A stretch of DNA of 64,000 nt from Hydrogenophaga sp. (GCF_030373225.1 NZ_JAUCZG010000020.1:1-64000), one strand, 5' to 3'; numbered from the stretch's first letter, positions 24,213 through 32,738 are shown. Notes: generated by a model from the sequence alone, not told the origin. Numbers and translations are program-made.

Positions 24213-25204
24213 CCCTGGATGCACCCACGCTCGAGGCCGCGCCGGCGGCCGCCGGCCGAAGCTGCCCACTGCACTACCGCTACGCGCCCTCGGTGTTTGC
24301 CAGCGAGGCGCCGGAACACCTGGCCCATCTCGACGTGCTCTATGTCGTGGGCGGCCTGTACGGCAACGAGGCTGCGCTGCAGCGCGTGATTGAACTGTTC
24401 GGGCAGGAGCGCGGGCGTGCCCGCATGGTCTTCAACGGCGACTTTCACTGGTTCGACGCCGATCCCGCCGTGTTCACCCGCATCCAGCAATCGGTGCTGC
24501 GCTTCGATGCGCTGCGTGGCAATGTCGAGACCGAGCTGGCCGACGAGAACGCCGACGCCGATGCCGGCTGCGGTTGCGCCTACCCCGACTGGGTGGGCGA
24601 CCAGGTGGTCGAACGCTCGAACCGCATTCACACAGCGCTGCGCAGCTGCGTCACGCCCGGGCAGCAGCGCGAACTGCGGTCCCTGCCGATGTGGCAACGC
24701 GCCGACGTCGGCCCCCTGCGCCTGGGCCTGGTGCACGGCGACGCGCAGTCGCTCGCCGGCTGGGGCTTTGCCCAGGAGCATCTGCGCGACGCCGCGCACC
24801 GCGAGGAGGTGGAGCGCTGGTTCGACCAGGCCGGCGTGCACGCCTTTGCCAGCACGCACACCTGCCTTCCCGTGTTCCAGCGCCTGAGGTCGGGACCGGA
24901 CGCCCACGCACGCTGGGTGTTCAACAACGGCGCCACCGGCATGCCCAATTTCCAGGGCGATGCGGCGGGCCTGATCACCCGCATCGCGCTCGCGTCGTAC
25001 ACGGGCGCCGAGCGTCGCTTCGGCGTGGTCGAGCGCGGTGTCCATGTCGACGCCATCGCCATCGAGATCGACAGCACCGCCTGGCAGCGGCAATTCCAAC
25101 GGTTGTGGCCCGAGGGCAGCGACGCCCACGCTTCGTACTTCAACCGCATCCAGCACGGTCCGGCTTACCAGCTGCAGGACGCCGTGCGCCACGAGGAGAA
25201 CTGA
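24209..25204 (+). CDS. Calcineurin-like metallophosphoesterase of the arsS operon
   Basis: A 331-aa protein with the metallophosphoesterase motif series in somewhat unusual form: LYVVGGLYGN near residue 45, VFNGDFHWFD near 75, LRGNVETE near 105, GLVHGD near 175 and FASTHTCLP near 215 (GHTH-like). The first motif has GG where GD is usual. A Cys pair (AGCGCAYPDW) follows the third motif. It may remove phosphate from a sugar phosphate or nucleotide made in the pathway; together with the nucleoside phosphorylase downstream this fits turnover of a 5'-modified adenosine to a free sugar. AAGGAAAC before the ATG is a good ribosome site. Confidence 0.78.
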   Translation: MTLDAPTLEAAPAAAGRSCPLHYRYAPSVFASEAPEHLAHLDVLYVVGGLYGNEAALQRVIELFGQERGRARMVFNGDFHWFDADPAVFTRIQQSVLRFDALRGNVETELADENADADAGCGCAYPDWVGDQVVERSNRIHTALRSCVTPGQQRELRSLPMWQRADVGPLRLGLVHGDAQSLAGWGFAQEHLRDAAHREEVERWFDQAGVHAFASTHTCLPVFQRLRSGPDAHARWVFNNGATGMPNFQGDAAGLITRIALASYTGAERRFGVVERGVHVDAIAIEIDSTAWQRQFQRLWPEGSDAHASYFNRIQHGPAYQLQDAVRHEEN

Positions 25205-25207
25205 ACC

Positions 25208-26053
25208 ATGCTCGCCATCATCGGAGGCACCGGCCTCTACGAACTCGACGGCCTCGACATCCACGATCGCCTGGGCGGCGACACGCCGTTCGGCACGCCG
25301 TCGGGTGAGGTGTTGCGCGGCACCCTGCACGGCCAGACGGTGCTGTTTCTCGCGCGCCACGGGGCCGGTCACCGGCTGCTGCCGCACGAGGTGAACTACC
25401 GCGCCAACGTGTACGCGCTCAAGCGTGCCGGCGCCACCATGATGCTGGGCTTCTCGGCCGTGGGCAGCCTGGCCATGCAGGTCGCTCCCGGCGACCTCGC
25501 GATGCCCGAGCAGTACATCGACTGGACGCGGGGTGCGCGCGAGCGAACCTTCTTCGGTGGCGGCGTTGCCGCGCATGTGTCCACCGCCAAGCCAGTGAGC
25601 AGCGCACTGGTCGATGCGGTCATGGCCGCTGCCGACAAGGCTGGCCTCACAGTGCACCGCGGCCTGACCTACGCCTGCGTGGACGGTCCCCGCCTGGGCA
25701 CCCAGGCCGAGAGCCACCTGCTGCGCCAGATGGCTTGCCACCTGGTGGGCATGACCAATGCTCCCGAGGTGTTTCTGGCGCGCGAGGCCCAGATGGCCTA
25801 TGCCACCGTGGGCCTGGTGACCGACTACGACTGCTGGCTCGACGACCCCACGCAACACGTCAGCGTGTCGGCCGTGTTCGAGCTCTACGGTCAGAGCCTG
25901 GCCAAGGCACGTCGGTTGCTGGACGCGCTGCTGTCGCAGACGCTCCCGGTGCCCGAAACCTCGATCCGGACAGCGCTCACCGGGGCGCTGCTCACGCCCG
26001 ACGACGCGATGTCCGAGGCCCAGAAGACATGGGTGTCCCAGCTCCGGTCCTGA
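25208..26053 (+). CDS. MTA/MTI-type nucleoside phosphorylase
   Basis: A 281-aa member of the MTAP/PNP family: AIIGGTGLYEL at the N-terminus binds phosphate, LARHGAGHRLLPHEVNYRAN and FSAVGSLAMQVAPGDLAMPE are classic, and YACVDGPRLGTQAE with VGMTNAPEVFLAREAQMAYA completes the site. It resembles the bacterial 5'-methylthioinosine phosphorylase group more than human MTAP. GAGGAG precedes ATG by several bases. The usual substrate is 5'-methylthioadenosine or its inosine form; next to ArsS a 5'-deoxy-5'-dimethylarsinoyl-adenosine is a tempting analogue (inference). It ends the operon and converges on selD. Confidence 0.85.
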   Translation: MLAIIGGTGLYELDGLDIHDRLGGDTPFGTPSGEVLRGTLHGQTVLFLARHGAGHRLLPHEVNYRANVYALKRAGATMMLGFSAVGSLAMQVAPGDLAMPEQYIDWTRGARERTFFGGGVAAHVSTAKPVSSALVDAVMAAADKAGLTVHRGLTYACVDGPRLGTQAESHLLRQMACHLVGMTNAPEVFLAREAQMAYATVGLVTDYDCWLDDPTQHVSVSAVFELYGQSLAKARRLLDALLSQTLPVPETSIRTALTGALLTPDDAMSEAQKTWVSQLRS

Positions 26054-26083
26054 TCCCGGAAAACGCGGATCGGGTCCGGCACC

Positions 26084-28369
26084 TCACAGGCCCAGCACCA
26101 CCGGCTCCAACGCGTCGGACGCGCCGCTGATGCGTCCGATGGCTGCGGTGTGCCGGTAGCCGGCCGCCTGCAGGGCACGGATGCAGTCGGCGGCGCGGTC
26201 GGCCGGCACGCTGGCGAGCAGGCCGCCGGCCGTCTGCGGGTCGAACAGCAGCGGATAGCGTGGGTCTTTCACGAAGTCTTCGGCGTTGCGCAGGGCGCGG
26301 CGCAGCCGCACGTTGGCCGGCTGCAGCGAGCTGACAATGCCCGCTTCGATGCATTCCAGCGCGCCGTCGAGCAAGGGCAGGGCGCCCAGTTGCAGCTCGG
26401 CGTCCACGCCCGAGGGGCGGGTCATTTCCACCAGATGCCCCAGCAGGCCGAAACCGGTCAGGTCGGTGCAGGCGGTGGCGCCGTGCTCGCGCAGGATCCG
26501 CGCGCCGACCTGGTTGGACACCACCATGGAGGTCAGTGCCGCATCGATCCAGCGGCCCTTGGCGGCGTGGCGCGCGTGGGCCGCGAACAGCGTGCCGGTC
26601 CCGATGGGCTTGGTGAGCAGCAGCACGTCTCCCGCTTGCATGCCGCCCTTGCGCATGACGCCGTCCATGTTCTCGTCGATCAGTCCGTTGATGGCGAAGC
26701 CCAGCGCGAGTTCGCGGCCCTCGCCGGTGTGCCCTCCGACCAGGCTGCAGCCGGCGGCGTTGAGCACCTCGACCGCGCCGGTCATCATCTGCAGCAGCAG
26801 GTCCTCCACCTTGGATTCCAGGCCTGGTGGCACGGTGGCGATCGCCGTGGCGGACTGGGCTTCAGCCCCCATGGCAAAGATGTCGCCCAGGGCGTGATTG
26901 GCCGCGACCTTGCCGAACAGGTAGGGGTCGTCGATGAAGCTGCGGAAGAAGTCCACCGTGTGCACCATGGCCTTGCCCGGTGGCACGCGCACCACGGCGG
27001 CGTCGTCGGGCGAGTGGAGCCCGATCAGCACATCGTCGCGCTCGACCGGTTGCAGGTTGCTCAGCGCGCGGCTCAGGATGCTGGCGCCCACCTTGGCACC
27101 GCAGCCACCGCAGCGCATGGCAATGGCCGAGATGGCCTGGCGGGATTCTTCGGCGCTCAGCGCCAGGCTGCTGGCCGGTGCGGCCGACGGGGCGGCACCG
27201 GGCGCCATGGCCGGCAGCTCGGTGAATCGGCGCATGAATCGGCGATCGATCCAGTCTTTCCAGGTCCAGACCCAGGCACCGGCAAACCCGATGGAGCCGC
27301 GCGAGGCCACGGCGTATCGATTGCCGGTGGAGATCAGCGCCAGCCATTGGCGTTGCGGGTTGAATGCCACCGGCGGCTGGCCACGCAGGCACAGACGCAG
27401 GTTCCTCGCCAGCGGCGGGCCCATGCGCACGGCGAACACACCGGCCTTCTCCAGCGGGCGGTCGGTGAACGACGCCACGTCGCCGGCAGCGAAAACCTTG
27501 GGGTCGTCCAGCGTCTGCAACCGGTCGTTGACCTTGACGAAGCCGTTGTCGTCCAGTGCCAGGCCGGTGCCTTGCAGCCATGCCGGCCCGCCGGCTTGCG
27601 TGACCCACATCGTTTCGTCGGCATCGAAGCTTCGGCCGTCCTGCGTGTGCAGGCCGCCTGGCGAGAGCCGATCCACCTGCGCGTGCGTGTGCACCGCCAC
27701 CTGGCGCTCCTGGAGCACGCGGGCAAAGCGCGCACGCACCCCGGGGTTGTGCGTCGGCAGGATCGAGTCGCCCGCCGTGAGCAGGACAAAGTGCAGCCAG
27801 TCGGGGTTGCGACCCAGCTTCTGCAATTCGCTGCGCAGGCGGTACTGCATGGACAGCACCAGTTCAACGCCGCCCGCACCGCCACCGACCACCGCGATCG
27901 TGAAGCGGCCGCGCAGTTCGCGCACGCGCTCCAGCAGCTTGAGCCAGCGCAGGTTGAACTGGGCAATCGGCTTCACAGGCACGGCGTGGGCCTGTGCGCC
28001 TTCCACCTGTCGCACATTGGGGGTGGAGCCGGTGTTGATGGACAGCAGGTCGTACGGCACCGGAGGCCGATCCTTGAGCAGGACGCGCTGGCTGGTCCGG
28101 TCCAGGCCCGTGACTTCGCCGTGGATGAAGCGCGCACCGGCGAACGAGGCCAGGCGGCCCAGGTCGATGTGCACCTCGTCAAAGCTGTAGTGGCCCGAGA
28201 TGTAGCCGGGCAGCATGCCGGAGTAGGGCGTGTCGATGTCGGTGCAGATGAGGGTGATGCGCAGGCCGGGCTCGGGCTGCATGGCCAGCATGCGAAGCAC
28301 GACGACATGGCTGTGGCCGCCGCCGACGAGCACGAGGTCGCGCAGGATGGGTTGTTCTGAAACTTGCAT
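26084..28369 (-). CDS. selD: Fusion of pyridine nucleotide-disulfide oxidoreductase and selenide, water dikinase
   Basis: A 761-aa two-domain protein. Residues 1 to about 370 are a FAD/NAD-dependent NDH2-like oxidoreductase (DLVLVGGGHSHVVVLR at the start; AVVGGGAGGVELVLS; FAAGDVASFTDRPLEKAGVF). Residues about 410-760 are SelD, with the catalytic pair Cys423 and Lys426 in CGGCGAK, then LIGLHSPDDAAVV and VGGHTGEG. This fusion is known (TIGR03169 N-terminal to SelD). SelD makes selenophosphate from selenide and ATP. No selA, selB or selU is in the window. ATG 28369 is chosen; a weak ribosome site leaves the start open. It lies between the arsS and bufferin operons. Confidence 0.92.
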   Translation of the reverse strand: MQVSEQPILRDLVLVGGGHSHVVVLRMLAMQPEPGLRITLICTDIDTPYSGMLPGYISGHYSFDEVHIDLGRLASFAGARFIHGEVTGLDRTSQRVLLKDRPPVPYDLLSINTGSTPNVRQVEGAQAHAVPVKPIAQFNLRWLKLLERVRELRGRFTIAVVGGGAGGVELVLSMQYRLRSELQKLGRNPDWLHFVLLTAGDSILPTHNPGVRARFARVLQERQVAVHTHAQVDRLSPGGLHTQDGRSFDADETMWVTQAGGPAWLQGTGLALDDNGFVKVNDRLQTLDDPKVFAAGDVASFTDRPLEKAGVFAVRMGPPLARNLRLCLRGQPPVAFNPQRQWLALISTGNRYAVASRGSIGFAGAWVWTWKDWIDRRFMRRFTELPAMAPGAAPSAAPASSLALSAEESRQAISAIAMRCGGCGAKVGASILSRALSNLQPVERDDVLIGLHSPDDAAVVRVPPGKAMVHTVDFFRSFIDDPYLFGKVAANHALGDIFAMGAEAQSATAIATVPPGLESKVEDLLLQMMTGAVEVLNAAGCSLVGGHTGEGRELALGFAINGLIDENMDGVMRKGGMQAGDVLLLTKPIGTGTLFAAHARHAAKGRWIDAALTSMVVSNQVGARILREHGATACTDLTGFGLLGHLVEMTRPSGVDAELQLGALPLLDGALECIEAGIVSSLQPANVRLRRALRNAEDFVKDPRYPLLFDPQTAGGLLASVPADRAADCIRALQAAGYRHTAAIGRISGASDALEPVVLGL

Positions 28370-28530
28370 GGAGGGAATGTGGAGGCAATGACGGCCCATC
28401 ATAGGCATGCGGCCTGGGCGGGTGCCGCGCTGCCTTGCAGGCGAACCTCGTTCGAGAGATGGCCCGCCCGCTGCGAGCCGGGCCATCCCGTCACCATGCG
28501 CCCGATCGGCGCCGGTTGGCCGCCGCGCGC

Positions 28531-29061
28531 TCAGCGCGCCTGTCGGCTGGCGATCCAGGCGTCGATCGAGAGCTTTCCCGGGCCGTGTGCCATGAGGTAG
28601 AGCAGCACGGCAGCCCAGGTGCCGTGGGTGGGGTAGGCGTCGGGGTAGACGAAGAGCTGGATCACCATCGTCATGACCAGCAGGCCCAGGGCCGAAAGGC
28701 GGGTGGCCAGGCCAAGCAGGATCAGGACGGGCAGGATGTGTTCACCCAGCGCCGCCAGCACCGCTGCCAGCTCGGGCGACAGCAGGGGCAGCTTGTACTC
28801 CTCCTTGAACAGGAAGACCGCGTTCTCGGACAGGCGCGGCACACCCAGCGTGAAGGTGCCGCTGACGATGTCGATGGCCAGGCCCTCGATCTTGGTCTGG
28901 CCCGATTTCCAGAACACGGCGGCGATGGAAAAGCGCGCGATGAAGGCGAGCAGCGTGTTGGGCAACCGGCCCATCAGGCTGTTCACGCTGTGCAGCAGCG
29001 TGGTCAGGCGCCCCGTCGGGCCGCTGGTGGTTGGGCCTTCGGTGGAAGTCAGGGTGTTCAT
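28531..29061 (-). CDS. DoxX family membrane protein of the bufferin operon
   Basis: A 176-aa membrane protein with four hydrophobic segments and DoxX features (FIARFSIAAVFWKSGQTKIEG and GEHILPVLILLGLATRLSALG). GGAG precedes the ATG. It is the last gene of the DUF2282-DUF692-DUF2063-DoxX set, equal in order to gigPABT of Cupriavidus metallidurans and to the bufferin operons of Caulobacter. DoxX partners are thought to handle electrons or redox state for peptide modification or for handling of the metal-loaded peptide; not proven. Confidence 0.85.
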   Translation of the reverse strand: MNTLTSTEGPTTSGPTGRLTTLLHSVNSLMGRLPNTLLAFIARFSIAAVFWKSGQTKIEGLAIDIVSGTFTLGVPRLSENAVFLFKEEYKLPLLSPELAAVLAALGEHILPVLILLGLATRLSALGLLVMTMVIQLFVYPDAYPTHGTWAAVLLYLMAHGPGKLSIDAWIASRQAR

Positions 29062-29114
29062 GGGGGTCTCCTGGGTGGTGGTGAGCGAACGGGGACGCGT
29101 GTTTCGGTACAGGC

Positions 29115-29885
29115 TCAATGCCGGCGTTGTGCGCCGATCAGCAGTTCGTGGCGGATCAGCACCGCCAGGCCCTGCGACGGGTCGAAGCCTGGTTCGGCGC
29201 TGAAAGCCTGTTCCATGGCCGCACCGAAGCCGGTGTTGTCCAGCAGGGCGGCCAGCAGCGCCGCCAGGCCAGGGTCGGCCTGCAGCACCATCACGTTCAG
29301 CCCGCTGCGAAAGACCAGGGCCGATTCGGACCGCGCCGGATCGACGTCTTGCATGGCGAGGCCGCTGGCGGGCTGGTGGGCCGCCCAGAGCGACACCACC
29401 GCGTGTGGCGATTGCAGCAGGTGCAGGCTGGGATGCAGTTGCCATCGCAGCAGGGGCAGCCGCTCGACATCGGCCAGCAGCCTGGCGACGGCGGCGGTTT
29501 CCATGGCCGCTGCGTCGGCCGCGTGCAGTGCCTGCAGGCGCTGCCATTCCAGTTGCGCCACATCGGCCAGATACGGCAGGCCGGCGGCGGGTGGAAACTG
29601 CGCGACAAACCACGGGAGCTCATCGCCATAGTGGGCCAGCACGCGGGTGCGGGGCGGGTGGGCATGCACGAAGACCTGGGCCATGGCGCGGAAGAATGTT
29701 TCGCCCACCAGTTGCAGCGTCACTGGAAAGGTGCAGGCCAGTGCGTCCACCAGCGAGACGACCACATTGTTGCGGTGCACGGCCAGGCGCTTCGCGGGAT
29801 CGGTGTGGTTCCAGGTGGTCAGGCCGGTGGGCACTGCCATCGCGGGTTCGAGCAGAACCCTTGCCCAATGCTGCTGCGTGTTCAT
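29115..29885 (-). CDS. bufC: DUF2063 protein (BufC/GigB-like), partner of the DUF692 enzyme
   Basis: A 256-aa protein of the DUF2063 family: [33 protein letters not shown], and [20 protein letters not shown] are the familiar segments. Its start overlaps the stop of the DUF692 gene (ATGA). In bufferin systems BufC brings the precursor peptide to the BufB enzyme, acting as a recognition partner. No membrane segment is seen, so it works in the cytoplasm. Confidence 0.85.
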   Translation of the reverse strand: MNTQQHWARVLLEPAMAVPTGLTTWNHTDPAKRLAVHRNNVVVSLVDALACTFPVTLQLVGETFFRAMAQVFVHAHPPRTRVLAHYGDELPWFVAQFPPAAGLPYLADVAQLEWQRLQALHAADAAAMETAAVARLLADVERLPLLRWQLHPSLHLLQSPHAVVSLWAAHQPASGLAMQDVDPARSESALVFRSGLNVMVLQADPGLAALLAALLDNTGFGAAMEQAFSAEPGFDPSQGLAVLIRHELLIGAQRRH

Positions 29886-30859
29886 GGGCAGGCCACCTGC
29901 TCCGTTGCGCAGCGGGTTTTGGCACGGAGGTCAGGCCCGGCCTGGCTGGCGCTGCATGCAATGGCCGACAGGTGCTGCTCGGCCAGGCGCGCCTCCTGCT
30001 GCAGCACCTCGAATGCAGGCAGGTCGTTGTCGCGCTCGATCAGCGTGGGCAGCGGGCCGGTGATGGCCAGCGCGGTCTCGTACAGCGCCCAGACCGCTGC
30101 GGCCACCGGCGCGCCGTGGGTGTCGATCAGCAGGCGGTCGCCGGCGGCATCAACGTCTTGCGCGAAGCCTGCGAGGTGGATTTCGCCGGCAGCGTGGCAG
30201 GGCAGTTCGCGCAGACTGCGTTCGGGGTCGCGGCCGTGGTTGGTGCTGGACACATGCACGTTGTTGACATCGAGCAGCAGGCCGCAGCCGGTGCGGTGGA
30301 TCACCTCGCGCAGGAAGTCGCCCTCGCTCCAGGTCGAGCTGATGAACTCGACATAGGTGGACGGGTTCTCCAGCAGCAGGGTGCGACCCAGGCGGTTCTG
30401 CACCAGGTCGACGTGTTCGCACACGCGTTGCAGTGTGGGCAGGTTGTAGGGCAGGGGCAGCAGGTCGTTGAAGAACACGCCCCCGTGACTGGACCAGGCC
30501 AGGTGCTCGGAGAACACGGCCGGCTGGTAGCGCTGCACCAGGCCGGCCACGGCTTCCAGGTGGACGGTATCGAGGGCGTCAACGCCGCCGATGGACATGC
30601 CCACGCCGTGGATGCTCAGTGCATGACTTTCGCGGATGCGGGTGAGGTGGTGGTGCATGGGGCCGCCGGCCACGAGGAAGTTTTCCGCGTGCACCTCGAA
30701 GAAGCCCACATCCGGGCGGTGCTCGTGAACATGGGCGAAGTGTTCGGGTTTGAGGCCCAGTCCCGCGCGCTGCGGCAGTGGCCGGCGATCGGCGGGACGC
30801 GGGCGAGGGAGCGTGACCGGAGGAGCGCAGAAGGATGGCGAAACGGGAGGGCCGTTCAT
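29882..30859 (-). CDS. bufB: DUF692 multinuclear non-haem iron oxidase (BufB/GigA-like)
   Basis: A 325-aa TIM-barrel enzyme of the MNIO family. Metal-binding segments are visible: [59 protein letters not shown] and LLIDTHG. Such enzymes use two or three iron ions to turn Cys residues of the precursor peptide into thiooxazole or related heterocycles. The N-terminal 35 residues are Pro/Arg-rich and variable. It lies 45 bases downstream of the DUF2282 precursor gene and is coupled to bufC. Confidence 0.9.
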   Translation of the reverse strand: MNGPPVSPSFCAPPVTLPRPRPADRRPLPQRAGLGLKPEHFAHVHEHRPDVGFFEVHAENFLVAGGPMHHHLTRIRESHALSIHGVGMSIGGVDALDTVHLEAVAGLVQRYQPAVFSEHLAWSSHGGVFFNDLLPLPYNLPTLQRVCEHVDLVQNRLGRTLLLENPSTYVEFISSTWSEGDFLREVIHRTGCGLLLDVNNVHVSSTNHGRDPERSLRELPCHAAGEIHLAGFAQDVDAAGDRLLIDTHGAPVAAAVWALYETALAITGPLPTLIERDNDLPAFEVLQQEARLAEQHLSAIACSASQAGPDLRAKTRCATEQVACP

Positions 30860-30904
30860 GGCGTCTTCTCCGGTGTCGGGTGTCCGTCGGTCACGCGCGG
30901 GGGC

Positions 30905-31225
30905 TCAGGCCTTTTCCTTGAATTCCTTGAGCTGGCCGAATCCGGTGGGCGACTTGGGCGAAGCGGTCTTCTCGCAGCTGCCCTTGGGCACCAGCGACCA
31001 GGCATTGCCCTGGTAATCCACTTTCGATGTGCCGGCGCAGCTGGTGCCGGGGCCTGCGGCGCAATCGTTCTTGCCTTTGAGCGCAACGCCGAAGCACTTC
31101 TCCTTGTCGGCGCTCTGTGCAGCAGCGGGGCTGGCAGCCAGTGTCAAGGCGGCGCCCATGGCGAGGGCGAGGGCCGCGCCCGAGGCGATCTGTGCGGCGT
31201 TGCGGCGGGTCATGTGTTGGTTCAT
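30905..31225 (-). CDS. bufA: DUF2282 bufferin precursor peptide (BufA/GigP-like)
   Basis: A 106-aa precursor with a signal peptide (basic MTRRNAAQ start, hydrophobic core, AAAQ cleavage region near residue 37) and a mature part holding four Cys ([22 protein letters not shown]), the DUF2282 core. In Caulobacter such peptides, after modification of two central Cys by BufB, are exported and bind copper, lowering its toxicity. AGGAG lies seven bases before the ATG. It heads the bufA-B-C-DoxX operon. A weak SigF-type promoter is seen 73-97 bases upstream. Confidence 0.9.
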   Translation of the reverse strand: MNQHMTRRNAAQIASGAALALAMGAALTLAASPAAAQSADKEKCFGVALKGKNDCAAGPGTSCAGTSKVDYQGNAWSLVPKGSCEKTASPKSPTGFGQLKEFKEKA

Positions 31226-31297
31226 GGTGATCTCCTGAAAGTGCTGGAAGGTGGATGGGGGAAGGTGCTCGCCAACCGGTTGGGCTCGCAGGGTGTA

Positions 31298-31322
31298 GTC
31301 GCCGCAGCCGCGGGATCGTTAC
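31298..31322 (-). promoter_or_regulatory. Possible SigF-type promoter before the bufferin operon
   Basis: On the minus strand GTAACG is followed after 15 bases by CGAC, two mismatches and one base less than the GTAACC-N16-CGAA pattern. It lies about 73 bases before the bufA start. Weak by itself, it gains weight from the better copies at the other members of this region. Confidence 0.3.
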
Positions 31323-31412
31323 AGCGACCGGCAAAAGTTTTTGCGGGCCGGCAAGTCCGGACGGGCTGGCGCGCGCCTGCGCGACCGGCAGCCAGTCGCC
31401 GGCACACACAGC

Positions 31413-31482
31413 GCAGGTTCGAGCCCTGCACCGTTTCCTGCCCCCGGTTGTGAGTCCGGCCCTTGCGAGTGTTCGCAAGGGC
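31413..31482 (+). other. Relic of a tRNA 3' end followed by a terminator-like hairpin
   Basis: An intact T arm (GCAGG-TTCGAGC-CCTGC, 31413-31429) followed by ACCG matches the tRNA-Val(CAC) remnant at 18013-18033 at 20 of 21 positions, but the acceptor strand and CCA are decayed. Thirty bases later a hairpin (GCCCTTGCGA...TCGCAAGGGC, 31459-31482) aligns with the tRNA terminator at 18057-18084. No tRNA 5' half is visible. It is read as a decayed att-type duplicate; it also lies in the gap between bufA and the RhlE gene. Confidence 0.5.
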
Positions 31483-31487
31483 TTGTT

Positions 31488-32738
31488 TCACGGCTGCTGC
31501 GGATCGGCCGGTGGACTCGATGCGGCGGCGCGCAGCTTGTCCTTCTTGCTCGGGCGTTTGCCCTTGATGCCGCCACCCGGCTCGCTCACCGGCGCCTCTT
31601 CGGTGGGTTCCAGTCCGGGCACCACTTCCAGCGGCAGGCTCAGCCCCTGGCGTTTTTCGATCAGGCGCCAATGGGCCATGCTGGCGGGTGTCACGAAACT
31701 CACGGCCAGGCCGCTGGCGCCGGCGCGGCCGGTGCGGCCGATGCGGTGCACGTAGTCCACCGCCGAGCGGGGCAGGTCGTAGTTCACCACCACCGGCAGC
31801 TGGCTGATGTCGATGCCGCGCGCGGCCAGGTCGGTGGTCACCACCACGTCCCAGCGCTTTTCCTTGAATTCCTCCAGCGCCTGCTTGCGCGCACCCTGGC
31901 TCAGGCCGCCGTGAAAGGAGGTGGCGAACAGGTCTCCCTGGTGAAGTTTGGAAGCCACCCGTTCGGCCGCGTACTGCGTGGCCACGAACACCAGCACGCG
32001 CTGCCAGCCCTGGGTCTTGATGAGCTGGCGCAGCAGCTGGGTGCGGCGCGTGCTGTCGACGAGAAAAGCCTGCTGCAGGATCACGGCTTCCTCGACGGGC
32101 GCAGCCGGCACGTCGATGCGCACGGGGGCGTGCAGCAGCTGCCCGGCGAGTTCCTGCACGGCTGGGGGGAAAGTGGCCGAGAAGAACAGGTTCTGCCGCG
32201 CCGCCGGCAGCAGCGCCAGCACGCGCTGGAGTTCCTCGGCAAAGCCGAGGTCCAGCAGGCGGTCGGCTTCGTCGAGCACCAGCAGCTCCACGCTGCCGAG
32301 CTTCAAGGCGTTGTGAGCGACCAGGTCCAGCAGGCGCCCCGGCGTGGCGACCACCACATCGGCGCCCCCGCGCAGGGCCAGCATCTGCGGGTTGATCGAG
32401 ACGCCGCCGAACACCACGGCGGTTCTGGCGGTGCCCGGCAAATGCTGCGCCATGCTGCGCACGACCTCACCCACCTGTGCTGCCAGCTCCCGGGTGGGCA
32501 CCAGCACCAGGGCGCGCACCCGTCGGGGCGCCTGGCCGATTTGCGGCAGCAGGCGTTGCAACAGGGGCAACACATAGGCGGCGGTCTTGCCCGATCCGGT
32601 CTGTGCCGTGGCGAGCACATCGGCACCGGACAGGGCGGCGGGCAAAGCCGCCTCCTGGATGGGCGTGGGGCGGGAGAAACCGAGGTCGGTGGCGGCTTGG
32701 GCGAGGGCGGGCGCGAGGCCCAGGGCTTGGAATGGCAT
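31488..32738 (-). CDS. rhlE: DEAD-box ATP-dependent RNA helicase, RhlE type
   Basis: A 416-aa helicase with all DEAD-box motifs: Q motif FSRPTPIQ, motif I TAQTGSGKT, PTRELAAQ, VATPGRLLD, DEAD in VLDEADRLLDLG, SAT in FFSATFP, ATDLAARGIDI-like TTDLAARGIDI and HRIGRTGRAG. A basic tail (GGGIKGKRPSKKDKLR) follows, as in RhlE proteins of proteobacteria. It unwinds RNA in ribosome assembly and mRNA decay in the cytoplasm. It is a single gene; the strand switches on both sides. Confidence 0.88.
   Translation of the reverse strand: MPFQALGLAPALAQAATDLGFSRPTPIQEAALPAALSGADVLATAQTGSGKTAAYVLPLLQRLLPQIGQAPRRVRALVLVPTRELAAQVGEVVRSMAQHLPGTARTAVVFGGVSINPQMLALRGGADVVVATPGRLLDLVAHNALKLGSVELLVLDEADRLLDLGFAEELQRVLALLPAARQNLFFSATFPPAVQELAGQLLHAPVRIDVPAAPVEEAVILQQAFLVDSTRRTQLLRQLIKTQGWQRVLVFVATQYAAERVASKLHQGDLFATSFHGGLSQGARKQALEEFKEKRWDVVVTTDLAARGIDISQLPVVVNYDLPRSAVDYVHRIGRTGRAGASGLAVSFVTPASMAHWRLIEKRQGLSLPLEVVPGLEPTEEAPVSEPGGGIKGKRPSKKDKLRAAASSPPADPQQP

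Noticed and set aside
24128-25858. A 576-codon minus-strand open frame opposite the phosphoesterase and phosphorylase genes
   Set aside because: The plus-strand genes are coupled and carry family motifs; the reverse frame has none.
26150-28360. A 736-codon plus-strand open frame opposite selD
   Set aside because: It is antisense to a protein with clear NDH2 and SelD motifs on the minus strand; its amino-acid content is typical of high-GC shadow frames.
31413-31482. Functional tRNA gene at the relic
   Set aside because: Only the T arm is intact; no acceptor pairing, D arm or anticodon arm can be drawn.
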